A stretch of 64,000 nt of DNA from Symbiodinium kawagutii. Its lineage: Eukaryota > Sar > Dinophyceae > Suessiales > Symbiodiniaceae. The stretch is from assembly GCA_009767595.1 (NCBI GenBank), contig VSDK01012950.1, forward strand, positions 368,826 through 432,825. Reading direction: 5' to 3'. The position numbers were made by a program, and so were the translations under genes. Positions 55,780 to 64,000 of the stretch are shown here, one piece after another. Position 1 is the stretch's first letter; each line of letters begins with the position of its first letter. The notes beneath the pieces were generated by a model, which made no database searches, had not been told where the DNA came from, and was given only the letters and a program-made list of their open reading frames with translations.

Positions 55780-56330
55780 ACAAAGAGGTAGCCAGATAGA
55801 TCGACAAGTCGATAGTCAGATCCATGGGTGGCTAGAAGGATAGTCAGATACATAGATGCATCGATGGATGAATAGATGGATAGATAGATGGATAGATAGA
55901 TAGATAGATAGAATAGCTAGAATAGATAGATGGAATAGACAGACAATTGGATAGCCAGATTCAGATGGCTAGATGGGTCGATAGATAGACAGATAGGTAG
56001 ACGAAACGAGAGTCAGATAGAAAAGTAGATAGATAGTCAGGTAGATAGACAGAAAGATAGACAGATGGACACATAGATGATCAGACAAATAATTCGGTAG
56101 ATAGATAGACAGATAGATAAACAGATAGACGGACAGGTAGATAGATAGATACATAGACAGAAAGATGACGAGATAGATAGTGAGGTAGATAGAAAGACAA
56201 GTACATAGGCAGATAGATAAACGAATAGATCATCAGATAGATAGATAGATAGACAGTCAGACAGAAAGAAAACTGATCCACTGATAGAAAGATAGCTAGA
56301 CAGATAGGCTGCCAGTCAAGTGGCCAGATC
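55780..56330. repeat. GATA minisatellite
   Basis: GATAGATAGACAGATAG-type units over about 550 bp directly adjoining the 94-bp repeat; YLSIYLSIY frames are artefacts. Confidence 0.92.
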
Positions 56331-56502
56331 GATGCTCACATTGGTAGGAAGTCAGGCCCAAGTGATGTTCAGTTCTCGGATCCCCCTCGGACAATCAATC
56401 GTCGCAACCACAACTGCACACTCCTATAGTGCTCCTATCTTGGAAACTTCCGCCACTGCCTTGTGCGGTACTACTGGTAATTAATTTATCACGTACACTC
56501 AC

Positions 56503-56558
56503 CTTGCTCTGAGGTTCTGACAGCATACCGTGGCCTGGGCAAGGCAGGGGCCCCTGCC
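56503..56558 (-). CDS. Candidate short exon
   Basis: Acceptor GCTCAG/G and a consensus donor AAG/GTGAGT bound 56 nt reading GPLPCPGHGMLSEPQSK. It lies 0.45 kb downstream of the LRR gene on the same strand. Confidence 0.45.
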
Positions 56559-56799
56559 CTGAGCAACAGCATTCACCTTCGTTAACCATCATTGATTGCA
56601 TTCTTGTTGCGTGATCACCATTCTTATGGCGTAATGTTGTACATCCCTATCATTACTGTTGAGATCTGTTGTGTTATCATGATTCATCTGAAATAGATGA
56701 ACTCTAATGCATATGGCATGACCGTTGCATGATGGTCACTGATCGTTGAATGGATATAGAATCATTAACCCTCGCAAACCGCGTTTACGATGATCATTC

Positions 56800-56990
56800 A
56801 CAATCATTTGTTATTATCAATGGCCATGGACCACGAAGTGACACCAGTGAAAAACTGACCCGAAGAAAACACCATGGATGAGAGGTACCACTCTGGATGA
56901 TTTAACAACCTCTTCAATGCACTCGCACCAGCCAGGTCGTCGATTTTCCAATTTGCTTGGCAGTAATCGAATATGTTGTTAAAATACATC
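56800..56990 (-). CDS. Possible open frame downstream of the LRR gene
   Basis: A 61-codon frame reading DYCQANWKIDDLAGASALKR directly after the LRR stop. No splice sites identified; may be non-coding. Confidence 0.18.
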
Positions 56991-57012
56991 TATATTCAAT
57001 TTGAATTTGAAA

Positions 57013-59211
57013 TTACAAAATACTAATCCAGACGTCACTGACCGAAAGGCTGCGCAAACAAGTTGGCAACATCTCTCCTTCCAAGTTGGCAACATCCAAC
57101 CTGCAGAAAGCGTTCTTGTCATCAAACTTCAAGCTTTGCAGGCTGCTTGGCAAATTCACTCCTTGCAAGCTCTGGTTGAAGTCATGACCAAAGGCCAAGC
57201 TTTGCAGGCTACTCGGCCAATGCGCTCCTTGCAGACTCTGGTTGAAGTTATGACCAAGCGTCAAGCTTTGCAGGCTGCTTGGCAAATTCACTTCTTGCAA
57301 GCTCTGGTCGAAGAGATAACCAAACGTCAAGCTTTGCAGGCTGCTTGGCAAATTCACTCCTTGCAAGCTCTGGTTGAAGTCATGACCAAAAGTCAAGCTT
57401 TGCAGGCTGCTTGGCAAATTCACTCCTTGCAAGCTCTGGTTGAAGCAAGCACCAAACGTCAAGCATTGCAGGCTGCTTGGCAAATTCACTCCTTGCAAGC
57501 TCCGGTTGAAGGCTTTACCACAGGTCAAACTTTGCAGGCCGCTTGGCAAATTCACTCCTTGCAAGCTCTGGTCGAAGAGATAACCAAACGTCAAGCTTTG
57601 CAGGCTACTTGGCAAATACACTCTTTGCAGACTCTGGTTGAAGTCATGACCAAGCGTCAAGCTTTGCAGGCTGCTTGGCAAACTCACTCCTTGCAAGCTC
57701 TGGTTGAAGTCATGACCAGAGGTCAAGCTTTGCAGGTTGCTTGGCAAATTCACTCGTTGCAAGCTCTGGTTGAAGTCATGACCAAAGGTCAAGTTCTGCA
57801 GGCTACTTGGCAAATTCGCTCCTTGCAAGCCCTGGTTGAAGGTATGACCAAACGTCAAGCTTTGCAGGCTGCTTGGCAAATTCACTTCTTGCAAGCTCTG
57901 GTCGAAGTCATAACCAAACGTCAAGCTTTGCAGGTTGCTTGGCAAATTCACTCCTTGCAAGCTCTGGTCGAAGTCATAACCAAACGTCAAGCTTTGCAGG
58001 TTGCTTGGCAAATTCACTCCTTGCAAGCTCTGGTCGAAGTCATAACCAAACGTCAAGCTTTGCAGGTTGCTTGGCAAATTCACTCCTTGCAAGCTCTGGT
58101 CGAAGAGATAACCAAACGTCAAGCTTTGCAGGTTGCTTGGCAAATTCACTCCTTGCAGACTCTGGTTGAAGTCATGACCAAGCGTCAAGCTTTGCAGGCT
58201 GCTTGACAAATTCACTTCTTGCAAGCTCTGGTCGAAGTCATAACCAAACGTCAAGCTTTGCAGGCTGCTTGGCAAATTCACTCCTGGCAAGCTCTGGTTG
58301 AAGCAAGCGCCCCCGTACATGGCACTCTTGTCACTAAACGTCAGGCTTTGCAAGCTGCTTGGCAAATTCACTCCTTGCAAGCTCTGGTTGAAGTCATGAC
58401 CAAAAGTCAAGCTTTGCAGGCTGCTTGGCAAATTCACTCCTTGCAAGCTCTGGTCGAAGAGATAACCAAACGTCAAGTTCTGCAGGCTACTTGGCAAATT
58501 CACTCCTTGCAAGCTCTGGTTGAAGTCATGACCAAAGGTCAAGCTTTGCAGGCTGCTTGGCAAATTCACTCCTTGCAAGCTCTGGTTGAAGGCTTTACCA
58601 AACGTCAAGCTTTGCAGGCTGCTTGGCAAACTCACTCCTTGCAAGCTCTGGTTGAAGGCTTTACCACACGTCAAGCTTTGCAGGCTGCTTGGCAAATTCA
58701 CTCCTTGCAAGCTCTGGTCGCCAAATGTCAAGCTTCGGAGAGTTTCAGGTAAATGCTGCAGTAGATTCGATTTTATACCTGCTATTTGCGTCAGGCCTTC
58801 AAATGCTGCAGACAAATCTTCAAACAAATAGCGGTTCAACTCTTCAGCCGGCAAATTTGATAGGATACACCTTGCTGCAGTAAGCCAGTCAGTGGGAATG
58901 TACGTGCAAGAAACCACAGATTCATGTTGAATGCCCTGCTCCTGCAAGCTTTGGTGAAGCTTCAAGGGTGAAGCCAGGTGATTGAGGACCATCCTCACGC
59001 CACTTCTTGCTGGAAATTTCTCTGAAATCTTGGTTTGCAATTCCCTGCCCAGCATGGAAGGACACACGCTCAGAACGCATCCTTCACCATTCATGCCTGA
59101 CACCTGAAGGTCAACTTGTTCGGAGTAGCTAGTTGTGGACACTTGAGGCCCCACATAGCCACCACTGGTGGGCAACATTGTGCCATTCATGGTGCTCGGC
59201 ATTTGAGCCAT
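57013..59211 (-). CDS. Ubiquitin-like + leucine-rich repeat protein, 732 aa
   Basis: Single long open frame without introns. Residues 1-32 are low-complexity. Residues 33-107 resemble a ubiquitin-like fold (VDLQVSGMNGEGCVLSV ... GRELQTKISEKF ... LHQSLQEQGIQHESVVSC). Residues 108-165 are a helical linker (TDWLTAARCILSNLPAEELN). About 23 repeats of 23 residues (FNQSLQGVNLPSSLQSLTFG plus HD/YD/YL) run to about residue 695, then a short cap ends in VSDVWISIL. The repeat resembles FNIP/BspA-like leucine-rich repeats used for protein binding. One unit near the middle is irregular (DKSAMYGGACFNQSL). Units are 69 nt and some neighbours are almost identical (starts near 57892, 57961, 58030), indicating recent tandem expansion. 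The start ATGGCTCAAATG shares TGGCTCAA with the spliced-leader 3' end. Confidence 0.85.
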   Translation of the reverse strand: MAQMPSTMNGTMLPTSGGYVGPQVSTTSYSEQVDLQVSGMNGEGCVLSVCPSMLGRELQTKISEKFPARSGVRMVLNHLASPLKLHQSLQEQGIQHESVVSCTYIPTDWLTAARCILSNLPAEELNRYLFEDLSAAFEGLTQIAGIKSNLLQHLPETLRSLTFGDQSLQGVNLPSSLQSLTCGKAFNQSLQGVSLPSSLQSLTFGKAFNQSLQGVNLPSSLQSLTFGHDFNQSLQGVNLPSSLQNLTFGYLFDQSLQGVNLPSSLQSLTFGHDFNQSLQGVNLPSSLQSLTFSDKSAMYGGACFNQSLPGVNLPSSLQSLTFGYDFDQSLQEVNLSSSLQSLTLGHDFNQSLQGVNLPSNLQSLTFGYLFDQSLQGVNLPSNLQSLTFGYDFDQSLQGVNLPSNLQSLTFGYDFDQSLQGVNLPSNLQSLTFGYDFDQSLQEVNLPSSLQSLTFGHTFNQGLQGANLPSSLQNLTFGHDFNQSLQRVNLPSNLQSLTSGHDFNQSLQGVSLPSSLQSLTLGHDFNQSLQRVYLPSSLQSLTFGYLFDQSLQGVNLPSGLQSLTCGKAFNRSLQGVNLPSSLQCLTFGACFNQSLQGVNLPSSLQSLTFGHDFNQSLQGVNLPSSLQSLTFGYLFDQSLQEVNLPSSLQSLTLGHNFNQSLQGAHWPSSLQSLAFGHDFNQSLQGVNLPSSLQSLKFDDKNAFCRLDVANLEGEMLPTCLRSLSVSDVWISIL
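57120..58720 (-). repeat. 69-nt coding tandem repeat of the LRR gene
   Basis: Head-to-tail 69-nt units encode the 23-residue leucine-rich repeat. Copies starting near 57892, 57961 and 58030 are nearly identical; others differ at several positions. The complement strand is also open over most of this span (57001-58206 and 58219-58752) because the repeat length is a multiple of three and lacks complementary stop triplets; those frames are regarded as shadows. Confidence 0.85.
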
Positions 59212-59229
59212 TTATTTGTATCCCAAATT

Positions 59230-60340
59230 GCAAGAGGATGCCTTCATCTGATCGATGTTACATGTTCAAATGTGAAACACCATACGAAATCGAAGTATAC
59301 ATCAAACATCATCAAAACATTATAAGCGTGGTAAATGTGTAAAGAATGTGTACATTATATGTATAAGTCTATCGATGGATGGACCTAAAACATTGCAAAC
59401 AACCTGCACAGAAAACACGGCGCCACGAACCCAAAAGTGAAACAAAAGGGATAGTGAAACAGCAAAAATGCCCAAACAATCAAACCCGACATGAAATGGC
59501 TTCCCCAACCGAGGGATTGAGTCTAGACATTGCCAGGTATTCCGCTTAGATTCCGCTTAGCCGAGAGTGCAGTACTGTTGAAAAAGGTGAAAAAGGATTT
59601 TGCAGACTGCTCACATGGTGGTTGACTACTTTTCCGTGGGTGATAAGCCAGGTGCTAGCTAATTTTTGATGATTAGGCTCGCAAATGCTGTAAATTACAA
59701 CTCGATCCCCAAAAACAGGCTCAAAACCTATGATGAAAGCTAGAGACAAACGTTAATCCCCAGATTTCAATAGGAAAACCAGACAGGGGGATCCTGGTTG
59801 AGCCCTATGCAGCTGCGTAACATGTGTTGTTAATACAACTGTCATATTGTATTGTATGATATGTGTTTATTTCTGTAACTTTAGTTACTCCTTGCATTGG
59901 ACTGCCTTGCTAGGCTGCCCCACACACACTGCATCATGTTTCTCGCCTCTGACCGGCATTCTTCTTGACAGTGTGTGAGACATATTTCTGCGTGGTCGCC
60001 ACGGGGGAATGGTCGCCTTCAATGGCTAACAGCTGCCCATCTGAAAATCAGTTCAAGCAAGTGATGGTTTAAGCATTTGGATCTTGCCATCATGAACAGG
60101 AGTGGTTTATGTCATTAATGATGGTAAATTGATGGTTTATGATGGCTGCCTGGCTAATTCATAGTCAATTGACGGTCTTTGATGGCTAACGTTAGCGGCT
60201 AACTGATGGCTGAATGGATAGTCACATGCGCATACATGCGCAATGTCTTGAATGTTCACAGAATCATATCACATAGCCTTCACTCATTCGCAAAACACAA
60301 ACAACAACACTTGTGGCATGCCCACTCCCAAATTATTCTC
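59230..60340. other. Spacer between the LRR gene and RCC1-like C
   Basis: About 1.1 kb with no coding island. It would contain the 5' region of the LRR gene and the 3' region of RCC1-like C, both on minus. Confidence 0.5.
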
Positions 60341-60341
60341 A

Positions 60342-61661
60342 TCATACTTGGGCTTGAGAGCTGTCTCCACCATCATTTTGATTGCCCCAGGCAACAACCG
60401 ACTGATCTGCCAGAATCGCTGCAAAAGCACCAAAAGTGCCCTGGATCTGCTTCACATTCCGAAGCTGATCTTGGACCTCAGAGCTATCACCCCCGCCAGC
60501 GTTGCCCCATGTAACGACTGACCCATCTGCAAGGATAGCAGCAAATGCAGTCCTTGTAGCCTGAATCTGTTGCACATTCTGCAACTGGTCTTGGACCTTG
60601 GAGCTGTCACCACCACAGTTGGGATTGCCCCAGGTCACAACCGACCCATCTGCAAGGATGGCAGCGAATGCACTGCCAGTGGCTCGAATCTGCTGGACGC
60701 CTCTGAGCCGGCCTTGGACTTCGAAGCTGTCACCACCTGCAAATCCATCGCCCCAGGTAACAACTGATCCATCCGCCCGAAGCGCAGCAAATGCAGCACC
60801 TGAGCCCTGAATTTCTTGCACGCTCCAAAGCTGATCTTTCACTTCCGAGCTCTGACCACCTAACCAGGGAACGCCCCATGAAACAACTGATCCGTCTTGA
60901 AGAATAGCAGCAAACGAATGGTCCGTGGCATTAATCTGCTTCACATTCCGAAGCTGATCTTGGACCTCAGAGCTCTCACCACCTTCATCTGGATTGCCCC
61001 AGGTAACAACTGACCCGTCTGAAAGGACCGCAGCAAATGCAGCAGCAGAGGCCTGAATCTGCTGCACATTCCGAAGCCGACTCTGAACTTGAGAGCTGTC
61101 ACCGCCAGCATTTGGATTGCCCCAGGTCACCACTGACCCATCTGCAAGGATGGCAGCGAATGCAGTGTTTGTAGCCTTGATCTGTTGCACACTTCGGAGC
61201 TGCTCCTGGACTTCAGACCTGTCAGAGCCACACTCTCGATTGCCCCACGTAACAACTGACCCATCTGCAAGGATGGCAGCAAATGCATAGCTTGTGGACC
61301 GAACCTGCTGCACACACCCGAGCTGATCCTGAACTTCTGAGCTGTCAGCACCAGTGTCTCGGTCGCCCCAAGTGATGATTCCGTCTCCCCCAGGGCACCA
61401 CAGTGCAAACGCACCCCGTGTTGCTGCAAGCTGCGGTTGTAAGAAAATGGCAGTGACATGGTCTCCATCTTCAAGTCCTGCAGCATGCAGTGTCTCCTCA
61501 CCATCAGCCAAAACATGCCCGGCGGCGGTCAGAAGCCTTAGGAACCTTTGTCCCAAAGCCTGCTGCGCCTGAACCTTCAAGTCCCCTACAGTGGAGGATT
61601 CTGGTAACGAAAGCGCTTCACTCTGCCCACTTGGCAAAGTTACATGGATTGACAGCATCAT
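60342..61661 (-). CDS. Ubiquitin-like + RCC1-repeat protein (RCC1-like C), 439 aa
   Basis: Third intronless member of the family. The N-terminal ubiquitin-like domain spans residues 1-75 (MMLSIHVTLPSGQSEALSLP ... AAGHVLADGEETLHAAGLED). Nine RCC1-type blades follow with TWGN..GGDSS.VQDQL and VQQI.AT signatures. It is more diverged from A and B than they are from each other. The frame ends at GGDSSQAQV, with the stop overlapping a GTATGA that could serve as a splice donor, so a further 3' exon cannot be excluded; paralogue A ends at the same point of the blade, so a natural end is equally likely. The start begins with two ATGs; the first is used. A family C MITE ends 19 bp upstream of the ATG, and TTTGGCTCAAG, matching the 3' part of the spliced leader, lies beyond it at 61874-61884. 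Confidence 0.82.
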   Translation of the reverse strand: MMLSIHVTLPSGQSEALSLPESSTVGDLKVQAQQALGQRFLRLLTAAGHVLADGEETLHAAGLEDGDHVTAIFLQPQLAATRGAFALWCPGGDGIITWGDRDTGADSSEVQDQLGCVQQVRSTSYAFAAILADGSVVTWGNRECGSDRSEVQEQLRSVQQIKATNTAFAAILADGSVVTWGNPNAGGDSSQVQSRLRNVQQIQASAAAFAAVLSDGSVVTWGNPDEGGESSEVQDQLRNVKQINATDHSFAAILQDGSVVSWGVPWLGGQSSEVKDQLWSVQEIQGSGAAFAALRADGSVVTWGDGFAGGDSFEVQGRLRGVQQIRATGSAFAAILADGSVVTWGNPNCGGDSSKVQDQLQNVQQIQATRTAFAAILADGSVVTWGNAGGGDSSEVQDQLRNVKQIQGTFGAFAAILADQSVVAWGNQNDGGDSSQAQV

Positions 61662-61679
61662 TTTCTTAGGAAAGGCAAA

Positions 61680-61775
61680 CTGGTTGGTGGTTTCAACCCC
61701 TATGAAAAATAGTCAACCACCATTTATTAATGATTACTAGGGAAAATAAAAAATGTGAATCAAACCACCAACTAG
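61680..61775 (+). mobile_element. Family C MITE at the 5' end of RCC1-like C
   Basis: CTGGTTGGTGGTTTCAACCC to GAATCAAACCACCAACTAG. Lies 19 bp upstream of the start codon of the gene at 60342-61661. Confidence 0.8.
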
Positions 61776-61873
61776 CAGTTGTTTAACCCTTATTGTTGGT
61801 TGTTATCCCTTACTATTAGCCACTGTAATCCCCTATACAAAATGTCAATCAACACGCTTCTGAACTACTCCTT

Positions 61874-61884
61874 CTTGAGCCAAA
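61874..61884 (-). other. Possible partial spliced-leader relic upstream of RCC1-like C
   Basis: TTTGGCTCAAG in sense orientation exactly matches the last 11 nt of the dinoflagellate spliced leader; the preceding bases are diverged. It lies about 210 nt upstream of the ATG at 61661, with a family C MITE between. An 11-nt match alone has a few percent chance of arising in a window this size; the position upstream of an intronless gene raises its credibility. Confidence 0.4.
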
Positions 61885-61994
61885 CCAACTCCCAACCGCA
61901 CGGGCTGGAGATCTTTCTCCGACCGGCGACCAGCAGCGTCTTGATGGCAACAATCGGACCTAAGAATCGATTCCAAAATAATGGCCCTTAACCT

Positions 61995-62175
61995 CCGGAA
62001 AACAAACCTGGAAGCTAACCACGAAAGGTAAATCGCCAGCTATAAATGGATAGAAATGGTGGATTTTCCAACTTTAGACAGCACAAATCCATCAATGCTT
62101 TGTATTATCCAACCAATCTGATAAAATTAAACGGTAAACACCAGCTATAACTGGTTTGCTTACCAGAGTGTACTT
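61995..62175. mobile_element. Degenerate family D-like sequence
   Basis: GGAAAACAAACCTGGAAGC, CCAGCTATAAATGG, GGTGGATTTTCC and GGTTTGCTTACCAGAG, likely two overlapping remnants. Confidence 0.35.
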
Positions 62176-62911
62176 CAAACAGCAAGTATAAGCCTCAGAG
62201 ATCCTCTATTCGAAGGACTCCAGAAAGCAAGAAAACATGGGGAATTGATCATCGCGAGCTGGTGCATCATGATCATCCTTGGCTGGTGACTATTCCCGTG
62301 ATTTATTCAGAGTGAATAAACACCCTTCAGAATTTAGCAATGATTATTAAATTCATGTTGTGTGATTCAAACATTGATGACCATTTGAGAATGATTGTTT
62401 TATACACTGATTCAATCATTCATGACCGTTTAAGAGAACGATTGTTCATCTCCAGTGATAAGTACTAATTCAATAACATGACCGCGAATATTCGAACGAT
62501 GAAGCGTTCAGGAGGCATTTTTCAGTCACAAAATTGCTGGCAAACATCATTCATCATCATAATAATCATGATAAACCCGTCCACAATCAAGTCCATCAGT
62601 GCTGCTTTCTTGCCTGGACCCCCCTTATCAACTGCGACTCGACATTGATCAACCATGATCTTGGCGGTGACTGGAGTTCTCAAAGCAGTCCACCATCTTG
62701 ATTTCATCAATGATGACACCACTTGGTTGTTCCCAAATGTCAAATTTTGCTGGACACAGCCGCAGCACCATCAACCTCAGATCAACATCACCAACTTGAA
62801 CCCAACATGGACCCAACCAACCCAAGCTATCATAGCTGGTGAACGGCCACCCCTGGGGGCTGCTCCTGCGCTGTCCCCCCGGTATCAAAGGGCCGGGCAT
62901 GGCCGGGCCAC

Positions 62912-63000
62912 CCCAATGGCTCGCCGCTCTCCCACCACGCCAAGCTGCTCGATGCGCCGCTCCATGAGGTCAAAGCGCGACTCCCAAGCCACTTCACGCA
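62912..63000 (-). CDS. Candidate coiled-coil exon
   Basis: Acceptor TAGGCAG/T and donor GTGGCC bound 89 nt reading WESRFDLMERRIEQLGVV and GERRAIG, a charged helix. AACC-rich sequence lies to the left. Confidence 0.53.
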
Positions 63001-63233
63001 CTGCCTAAGGCGGTGATGGACCACCGCATGGTGAACAACCAATGGAGGTTTCTCAAGCCAGTTTAAGGATTGCAATGGTTAGTAATAGGGGGTAATAACC
63101 AACAATGGTTAAACAACTACTGTATGACTGTATGACCGTATGGGCCGGCGAACAACGAATGATGGCTAAGGATACCTGGAAAAATGGTTCAATGGCAGGT
63201 GAATACTGCATAATAATTGTAAAATGGTCGCAA

Positions 63234-63349
63234 AATGGTGGCTTCTCAAAATGCGGGTATCCCAAAATTATGGTTGTTCTAATTTACCTTAGATGGTAAA
63301 TATAAACAATGATTTAGATGTTCTCCTATTTTGAGAAACACCCAAATGG
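63234..63349. mobile_element. Family B MITE, diverged interior
   Basis: AATGGTGGCTTCTCAAAATG to CTATTTTGAGAAACACCCAA; the interior has lost the usual motifs. Confidence 0.6.
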
Positions 63350-63740
63350 TTGGTTGTGGATAGTGGGTCAGTCACAATGGTGAACCATATCCAATGGTTA
63401 GTCAATGACGGTTAGCTAACAATGGCTAGTTGATGGCTAACTGTTCATATCCAATCGTTCGTTTAAGAATGGTTCATAGTGGTTCATATCTAATGGTTAC
63501 AGTAAGTGAACTTGTAACCAGTGATAGTTGATCCCTAGTTATTGGCTAACTGGTTGGTTAATGATGGCTGTTAACTGATCATGGACTGTGGATATCAGTT
63601 CACGGATGATGATTAATGATGGTTGTATGATCCTTGATGATTGGTTAGCAGACCAAGAATCAATGGTATTAGTGGTTCATGGCCAATGGTTAATGCTTGG
63701 CCAGTAATGTCTCATGGTGATGACTTCTATTCGACGAAAC
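63350..63740. repeat. GGTTAGTTGATGG-biased tract
   Basis: AATGGTTAGTCAATGACGG and ATGATGGTTG units; no gene seen. Confidence 0.7.
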
Positions 63741-63825
63741 ATTGTTGCGCATTGTTGCCCGAAACTTTTCAGGGAACTCCTGGTCACCGACAGTTAAGTA
63801 TAACTGGGCCATAGATAAATCACAG

Positions 63826-63865
63826 GCGCCCTGGCAGCGACAGTCTGCCTGCCTGATGAGGAAAG
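63826..63865 (+). CDS. Possible 40-nt micro-exon
   Basis: Acceptor AATCACAG/G and donor AAAG/GTGCGT flank 40 GC-rich nucleotides in otherwise AT-rich DNA, reading APWQRQSACLMRK. Confidence 0.32.
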
Positions 63866-64000
63866 GTGCGTCTAGTTGAAGGATGCCATAGAATTTATAG
63901 TGCTTGGTTCGTAAAGGGTTGAGGGTAGTTTATTGATTGAGATGGGTCATGAACATGGCTTACTCGTACAAGTACAATCAGGCAAGCACGGTGCCCAGGC

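Noticed and set aside
55969-56281. YLSIYLSIY-type frames
   Set aside because: Generated by the GATA minisatellite.
57120-58720. Regular repeats resembling a CRISPR array
   Set aside because: The units are contiguous 69-nt coding repeats without unique spacers, in a eukaryotic context.
57001-58752. Plus-strand frames of 401 and 177 codons with repeated QALQAAWQIHSLQALVE
   Set aside because: Antisense shadow of the 69-nt LRR repeat; the minus frame is longer, has an N-terminal domain and a known repeat fold.

Overview
This 64 kb window looks like nuclear DNA of a dinoflagellate, most likely a Symbiodiniaceae-type alga. Four lines of evidence point that way. First, it holds three intronless genes with an N-terminal ubiquitin-like domain followed by RCC1-type repeats of the 'AFAAILADGSVVTWG' kind, and one ubiquitin-like plus 23-residue leucine-rich repeat gene ('SLQGVNLPSSLQSLTFG'); both architectures are common in dinoflagellate gene models. 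Second, a degenerate copy of the dinoflagellate spliced leader lies upstream of one RCC1-type gene. Third, a tandem repeat at about 54.7-55.7 kb translates into a peptide pattern I associate with Symbiodiniaceae gene models. Fourth, short GC-rich exon-like islands sit in very long, AT-rich, repeat-packed introns. No bacterial operons, rRNA, tRNA or CRISPR arrays are visible.

Layout: all four confident long genes are on the minus strand. They are RCC1-like A (3839-5179), RCC1-like B (21402-22955), the LRR gene (57013-59211) and RCC1-like C (60342-61661). Between them I find about 55 short islands (23-230 bp) whose base composition and translation look coding and which mostly have plausible splice sites (AG/ before, GT or GC after). 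Most read best on the minus strand (for example 905-1021, 13601-13780, 26902-26982, 28541-28647, 30557-30637, 31107-31210, 36884-36990, 44224-44299, 45623-45693, 46702-46770, 62912-63000); a minority read best on the plus strand. I recognise no product in any of them. Reading phases do not chain through all neighbouring islands, so I do not claim a single reconstructed gene; exons may be missing, splice choices may be wrong, or several genes may be present.

The non-coding space is dominated by at least four families of about 100-130 bp MITE-like elements with terminal inverted repeats. Family A has TGGCTATGGGTCAA ends, about 20 copies. Family B has GGTGGTTTCTCAAAATAGGG ends, about 16 copies. 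Family C has CTGGTTGGTGGTTT ends, about 8 copies. Family D has CTGGTAAACTAACATGGCA ends, about 6 copies. Many lie 15-50 bp from an exon island, the arrangement expected of introner-like elements. The rest is simple-sequence DNA: GAT/GAG and GATA microsatellites, AT/ATGT tracts, and long tracts of degenerate ATGGTTGATGG or its complement.

The most striking global pattern is that exon islands tend to be preceded by CCATC/AACC-rich sequence and followed by GATGG/GGTT-rich sequence on the same strand. The two ends of each long intron would therefore be complementary to one another. Together with the introner-like MITEs and the spliced-leader relics, this suggests genome growth by two RNA-linked routes: retroposition of trans-spliced mRNAs (intronless repeat-protein genes) and transposon-driven intron gain and expansion.
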